This document shows positions 60,839 through 64,000 of a stretch of 64,000 bases of DNA, piece by piece; within the stretch, counting starts at the first letter, position 1, and each line of letters begins with the position of its first letter. The position numbers and the translations under genes are program-made. The notes beneath the pieces are model-generated. The model was not told the DNA's origin and did not search any database. It saw only the letters and a program-made list of their open reading frames with translations. Source of the stretch: Chryseobacterium arthrosphaerae (GTDB lineage: Bacteria > Bacteroidota > Bacteroidia > Flavobacteriales > Weeksellaceae). The DNA is taken from contig NZ_MAYG01000001.1 in NCBI RefSeq assembly GCF_001684965.1, forward strand, positions 1,798,001 through 1,862,000. The letters are read 5' to 3'.

Positions 60839-62266
60839 TTATACTTTAAGATCAGCTTCTAATCCTATCAAATCTTTGTTCTGGTCTATAATCGGTTGCA
60901 CTTCGTTCTTGACAAATTCTTCTGTCTGAATCGGCGCAAACCCGATAAAGTTCTTCGGATCTAAAACTTCTTTTAATTTTGATTTATCCAGTTTTAAAGA
61001 ATCATCGTTTAAGATTCTTTCGATCAGGTCATTTTCTTTTCCTTCTTCCTTCACTTTTTTGGAAGCTTCCATAGAATGAACTCTGATCACTTCGTGAATT
61101 TCCTGACGGTCACCACCGGCTTTCACTTCTTCCATGATGATATATTCTGTTGCCATGAAAGGAAGCTCTTCTTCAATATGCTTATTGATTCTGTTCGGAT
61201 ATACTACAATTCCGTTCATGATGTTGTTCCAGATCAATAAGATGGCATCTACAGCAAGGAACGCCTGAGGAATTGTCAGTCTCTTGTTGGCAGAGTCATC
61301 CAATGTTCTTTCAAACCATTGTGTAGAAGCAACCATTGCAGAACTTGTCGTCAAAGACATTACATATTTTGCCAATGCACCGATTCTTTCACTTCTCATT
61401 GGATTACGCTTATAAGCCATTGCTGATGAACCGATCTGGTTTTTCTCGAACGGCTCTTCAATTTCCTTAAGGTTCTGAAGTAAACGTAAATCGTTGGTGA
61501 ATTTATGGGCAGACTGAGCGATATTTCCTAATAAAGCCACTACTTTAGCATCAATCTTTCTATCATAAGTCTGGCCTGAAACTCCGAACACTTTTTCGAA
61601 ACCGAATCTTTTGGAAAGTTCTTTGTCTAAGTGTTTTACTTTGGAATAATCTCCATTGAACAGTTCAAGGAAACTTGCAGCGGTTCCTGTAGTACCTTTT
61701 ACTCCTCTGAAACGAAGGGTTTCAAGGAAGAAGTCCAATTCTTCAATATCAAGAACCAGACTCTGTAACCAAAGCGTTGCTCTTTTTCCTACAGTTGTCA
61801 GCTGTGCAGGCTGAAAGTGTGTAAATCCTAAGGTAGGAAGGTCTTTGTACTGAATCGCAAAGTCTGCTAAGTTTTTCATTACATTCACCAACTTTTTCTT
61901 CAGGATTAAAAGTCCGTCACGGATCTGAATCAAGTCTGTATTATCTCCTACAAAAGCTGAAGTAGCTCCCAAGTGAATAATTCCTTTTGCTGAAGGCGCC
62001 ACATCACCATAGGTGTGAACGTGAGCCATTACATCATGACGGAATTTCTTTTCGTATTCTGCTGCTTTATCAAAATCGATATTTTCAGCATTAGCTTTTA
62101 ATTCAGCAATCTGCTCGTCTGTAATCTCAAGACCTAAATCTTTTTCGATCTCAGCTAAAGCGATCCAAAGCTTTCTCCAGGTACGGAATTTGTTATTGTG
62201 TGAGAAATTAAACAACATTTCTTCACTGGAATAGCGCTCTTCCAATGGATTTTTGTAGGAATTCAT
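60839..62266 (-). CDS. purB: Adenylosuccinate lyase
   Basis: A 475-residue member of the fumarase/aspartase superfamily that splits adenylosuccinate to AMP and SAICAR to AICAR in purine synthesis. The family signature SSAMAYKRNPMRSERIGAL is near residue 280, with the catalytic Ser loop; HVHTYGDVAPSAKGIIHLGA and LPTLGFTHFQPAQLTTVGKR carry the catalytic His residues. A promoter of the expected type is seen upstream (62291-62321) and a terminator downstream, so it is monocistronic here. Confidence 0.97.
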   Translation of the reverse strand: MNSYKNPLEERYSSEEMLFNFSHNNKFRTWRKLWIALAEIEKDLGLEITDEQIAELKANAENIDFDKAAEYEKKFRHDVMAHVHTYGDVAPSAKGIIHLGATSAFVGDNTDLIQIRDGLLILKKKLVNVMKNLADFAIQYKDLPTLGFTHFQPAQLTTVGKRATLWLQSLVLDIEELDFFLETLRFRGVKGTTGTAASFLELFNGDYSKVKHLDKELSKRFGFEKVFGVSGQTYDRKIDAKVVALLGNIAQSAHKFTNDLRLLQNLKEIEEPFEKNQIGSSAMAYKRNPMRSERIGALAKYVMSLTTSSAMVASTQWFERTLDDSANKRLTIPQAFLAVDAILLIWNNIMNGIVVYPNRINKHIEEELPFMATEYIIMEEVKAGGDRQEIHEVIRVHSMEASKKVKEEGKENDLIERILNDDSLKLDKSKLKEVLDPKNFIGFAPIQTEEFVKNEVQPIIDQNKDLIGLEADLKV

Positions 62267-62290
62267 TCGTTCTTTTACTTTTTAGATGTA

Positions 62291-62321
62291 CAAAAATACG
62301 GTTTTTCAGTGAGAGATGAAA
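62291..62321 (-). promoter_or_regulatory. Promoter of purB
   Basis: On the minus strand, TTTC (62318-62321), 19 bases, then TATTTTTG (62291-62298), a -7 box of the TAnnTTTG type. The -33 differs by one base from TTTG. The -7 box lies 24 bases before the start codon. Confidence 0.6.
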
Positions 62322-62427
62322 ATACAGTTTTTATGATTTTTAATCTTTATGATGTATTGCTGTTGCCTTTGAATATATTATATTATTGAAGTTGTTACAG
62401 ATGATATAGAACGCATGAAATAATGAA

Positions 62428-62460
62428 AAATCTGCGTAATCAGCTTAATCTGCGAGCGGA
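62428..62460. repeat. Repeat family C, copy 2
   Basis: Nine-base units AATCTGCGT, AATCAGCTT, AATCTGCGA in tandem, followed by GCGGA. The same pattern recurs at 62620-62652 and in a decayed form at 52768-52794. Confidence 0.6.
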
Positions 62461-62497
62461 TTCTATTGCCAATGATGGAAGAATGTTGTTGGAAAAA

Positions 62498-62571
62498 CGC
62501 CAAGGCGCTATTGTTTATTTTATTCTGTTTTTAAGGCGCTAAGATCTTATCTCCGATAAAATTGAATGCTG
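62498..62571. repeat. Intergenic repeat family A, copy 4
   Basis: Starts CGCCAAGGCGC and carries the TTATC-tcc-GATAA hairpin (62547-62559). The 42 bases 62530-62571 align with 26416-26457 with only a few differences. Confidence 0.6.
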
Positions 62572-62619
62572 TTTATTTGTAAGAATTGTTTTTCTGTCCT
62601 CAACATACTCAAAGAATGA

Positions 62620-62652
62620 AAATCAGCGTAATCTGCTTAATCCGCGAGCGAT
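62620..62652. repeat. Repeat family C, copy 3
   Basis: Nine-base units AATCAGCGT, AATCTGCTT, AATCCGCGA in tandem, then GCGATT. Confidence 0.6.
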
Positions 62653-62683
62653 TATGTTGCTATGGATATACAATGCTTTATAT

Positions 62684-62714
62684 TAAAACAGGCCATCTCA
62701 AAAGATGGCCTGTT
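62684..62714 (-). terminator. Terminator of the GG-leader peptide gene
   Basis: A perfect 12-bp stem AACAGGCCATCT / AGATGGCCTGTT (62687-62698, 62703-62714) with a 4-base loop, 25 bases past the peptide stop; the minus-strand T tract is TTTTAATAT. A dedicated terminator supports the small gene being real. Confidence 0.8.
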
Positions 62715-62739
62715 CTTCATTATTATTCCGGAATCAGAA

Positions 62740-62880
62740 TTAATCAATAAGTCCGCAAGGTGATCCTACAGGAATACATTTTCTTACAAACGAACACCAG
62801 AAGTACCCTGAAAGGCACATCGGGATACCTCCCTGAACTGTTTTCAATTCTTTTTTTGAAAGTTTTCTTAAGTTTTTCAT
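62740..62880 (-). CDS. GG-leader bacteriocin-like cysteine peptide
   Basis: A 46-residue ORF from ATG 62880 to TAA 62740. The leader MKNLRKLSKKELKTVQGG ends in a double glycine, the cleavage site for peptidase-containing ABC exporters, and matches the leader of 'bacteriocin-like' peptides common in Chryseobacterium. The predicted core has 28 residues (IPMCLSGYFWCSFVRKCIPV and GSPCGLID) with cysteines at C22, C29, C35 and C42, enough for two disulfides. No exporter, modifying enzyme or immunity gene lies nearby. It has its own terminator. Whether it is antimicrobial, a signal or something else is not known. Confidence 0.85.
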   Translation of the reverse strand: MKNLRKLSKKELKTVQGGIPMCLSGYFWCSFVRKCIPVGSPCGLID

Positions 62881-63070
62881 AATAACATTTTTTTGATTTT
62901 TTCCTACTCTATATGCTTTTCGGATTCTGCTTTAATTTGGTATTACCAATATACATATTTTTCAGCCAAAAAAACATAACCTATTCATTTTATATTACTT
63001 GTACCTAAAACTACCGTATTATTTTTTTTTGAATGTTGCTTGCAGGAATATTCTGCTGATAACGTTGAGT

Positions 63071-63098
63071 CATAAAAAAACCACCCTTTCAGGTGGCT
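63071..63098 (-). terminator. Terminator of the CX14C secreted protein gene
   Basis: Stem CCACC / GGTGG (63081-63085, 63092-63096, extended by flanking bases) followed by TTTTTTT on the minus strand, 22 bases past the stop. Confidence 0.7.
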
Positions 63099-63119
63099 AT
63101 GATCTTCTGATATCAGGTC

Positions 63120-63530
63120 TTATTGATAGATGGTTACATCGTCTTTCTTAATCTGATAGCTTTTTTTATAGGGAATCAAAACATAGGTTTCTTTAATGTA
63201 GCTTCCGCTTTTCCATATTTTAGCTTTTCCTTCTCTTTCAAGAATAATGCTCTTTGCCATTCCATCAGGGATAAAGATTTCAGCCTTTTTCATGTCTTTA
63301 CTGAAAATAACAGCTGTCATTGTAGCAGAGCTTTTATCCGAGGTCACTTCCTTTAATTTGATTTTCTGTTCGAAAACTCTTACACAGTTATTTCTGAGTT
63401 GAGAATAGGTATAACCTGCAGAGTTGATACATCCGTGAACATCCCTGTCCCCGCCCAAAACCGGAGTTTTTTGTTGAGCAAAAGCTAAAGAGGCAAGGAA
63501 CATCGAAGTAAATAAAATTGGTTTTTTCAT
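63120..63530 (-). CDS. Small secreted protein, tandem paralogue 1
   Basis: A 136-residue exported protein from ATG 63530 (signal MKKPILFTSMFLASLAFAQ; the longer frame adds 25 residues before the signal). The mature N-terminus has a CX14C motif in VHGCINSAGYTYSQLRNNCV, probably a disulfide; the C-terminus is beta-rich with KDMKKAEIFIPDGMAKSIIL and YKKSYQIKKDDVTIYQ. Unnamed family, apparently common in Chryseobacterium. The neighbour at 63823-64000 encodes a close paralogue, so this is a tandem array continuing beyond the window. It lies 239 bases upstream of the GG-leader peptide gene on the same strand. Confidence 0.8.
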   Translation of the reverse strand: MKKPILFTSMFLASLAFAQQKTPVLGGDRDVHGCINSAGYTYSQLRNNCVRVFEQKIKLKEVTSDKSSATMTAVIFSKDMKKAEIFIPDGMAKSIILEREGKAKIWKSGSYIKETYVLIPYKKSYQIKKDDVTIYQ

Positions 63531-63773
63531 ATTTAAATTATTAATGTTTTCAATTGGTAAAAGTATTTCACAAAATAAAGATATTAATTTCATTTTTAGC
63601 TGCAAAAATCATTATTTCTCAATAGCTTTTTATCCGGATGAACATTATCCGTATACAGAAGTTCTTTGAATATGGTTCTGAAGTCTCGTGATGAATCTTA
63701 AATATCCTACGATAAACTGCGAATGACAGTAGCCTTTTCTGACATTTTGAGAAATTTTATTTTTATATCTTCA

Positions 63774-63802
63774 TAAAAAAAGCCACCCTAACGAGTGACT
63801 TT
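63774..63802 (-). terminator. Terminator of the second secreted paralogue
   Basis: In minus-strand RNA AAAGTCAC pairs with GTGGCTTT (one U-G pair; 63779-63786 and 63795-63802), followed by a T run. Confidence 0.72.
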
Positions 63803-63822
63803 AATCTTTTTATATTTTGACT

Positions 63823-64000
63823 TTATTGATAGATAACAATATTGTCCTTTTTAAGCTGATAACCGCTTTTTTTGAAAGGCGCTAATACGTATCCGTCTTT
63901 TTTCCAGGCTTTTGCTTTTCCTGTTCTGGTAAGAACAATGCTACCTCCTTCTGCATCCTTAACAAAAACCTCAGCTTTCTTCATGTCTTTACTGAAAATA
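63823..64000 (-). CDS. Small secreted protein, tandem paralogue 2, 5' end cut by window edge
   Basis: The last 58 codons and stop of a gene that begins beyond the right edge. The visible part, FSKDMKKAEVFVKDAEGGSI to KKSGYQLKKDNIVIYQ, matches the C-terminal half of the protein at 63120-63530 block for block (FSKDMKKAE, REGKAK/RTGKAK, KKSYQIKKD/KKSGYQLKKD, IYQ end). It is therefore a tandem duplicate; the N-terminal signal and cysteine motif cannot be seen here. Confidence 0.8.
   Translation of the reverse strand, partial: IFSKDMKKAEVFVKDAEGGSIVLTRTGKAKAWKKDGYVLAPFKKSGYQLKKDNIVIYQ

Larger units (their letters stand above)
62267..62739. other. 473-base gap with purB promoter and three repeats
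   Basis: Holds the purB promoter, repeat family C copies at 62428-62460 and 62620-62652, repeat family A copy at 62498-62571, and the terminator of the small peptide gene at 62684-62714. No ORF was seen. Confidence 0.55.

Overview
The window reads as chromosomal DNA of a low-GC Bacteroidota bacterium of the family Flavobacteriaceae/Weeksellaceae, most likely Chryseobacterium or a close relative. The reasons are: a type IX secretion sorting domain, a TonB-dependent receptor, promoters of the Bacteroidota type (TTTG, about 19 bases, then TAnnTTTG), almost no Shine-Dalgarno sequences, small GG-leader peptides of the kind seen in Chryseobacterium, and many lipoproteins and signal peptides ending in AQ or SQ. 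This assignment is inferred from gene content and style. No rRNA, tRNA, insertion sequence, prophage or CRISPR array was seen.

Layout. 1-3.9 kb (minus): a DUF763 protein cut by the window edge, two VOC/glyoxalase-fold proteins, an alpha/beta hydrolase under a Crp/Fnr-type regulator, and thiol peroxidase. 4-12 kb (plus): monomeric NADP-isocitrate dehydrogenase, a small lipoprotein, a 937-residue type IX secreted beta-propeller protein and a TonB-dependent receptor. 12-19.6 kb: two metallo-beta-lactamase-fold hydrolases, an aldo/keto reductase with its AraC regulator, a His-tailed secreted protein, a small GNAT protein and an S41 protease lipoprotein. 19.6-22.5 kb (minus): two tandem copies of an ECF sigma factor plus membrane protein module. 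22.6-28.8 kb: an aldehyde dehydrogenase of the GapN type, an exported Tpx paralogue, a plug-domain protein, an XRE regulator, a DUF6261-like protein and a markedly AT-rich DUF4062 gene. 29-36.4 kb (minus): a metallo-hydrolase, a second Crp-type regulator, urocanate hydratase, a 2-hydroxyacid dehydrogenase, Pcm and small proteins. 36.6-41.4 kb (plus): a Gfo/Idh oxidoreductase, a GH5 glycosidase and 3-hydroxybutyryl-CoA dehydrogenase. 41.5-48.7 kb (minus): a META lipoprotein, pheT, a DUF417 protein, AraC, an M23 peptidase and dnaN. 48.9-51.6 kb: a lipid kinase and small secreted proteins. 51.7-64 kb (minus): GGCT and GDSL proteins, a barstar-like protein, purL, a CBM48-fused serine hydrolase, a WG-repeat protein, purB, a 46-residue GG-leader cysteine peptide and two tandem secreted paralogues.

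Most of the window is core housekeeping (icd, pheT, dnaN, purL, purB, hutU, pcm). The points that stand out are regulatory or accessory. Two Crp-type regulators each sit upstream of a hydrolase gene carrying the same palindromic motif at nearly the same distance from its -7 box. An AraC gene and its neighbour share a 17-base operator-like repeat. A GG-leader peptide with four cysteines lies at 62740-62880. An AT-rich DUF4062 gene follows a long imperfect hairpin. Several families of short intergenic repeats are present, with inverted ends or a 9-base period. Intergenic stretches over 300 bases are described individually.
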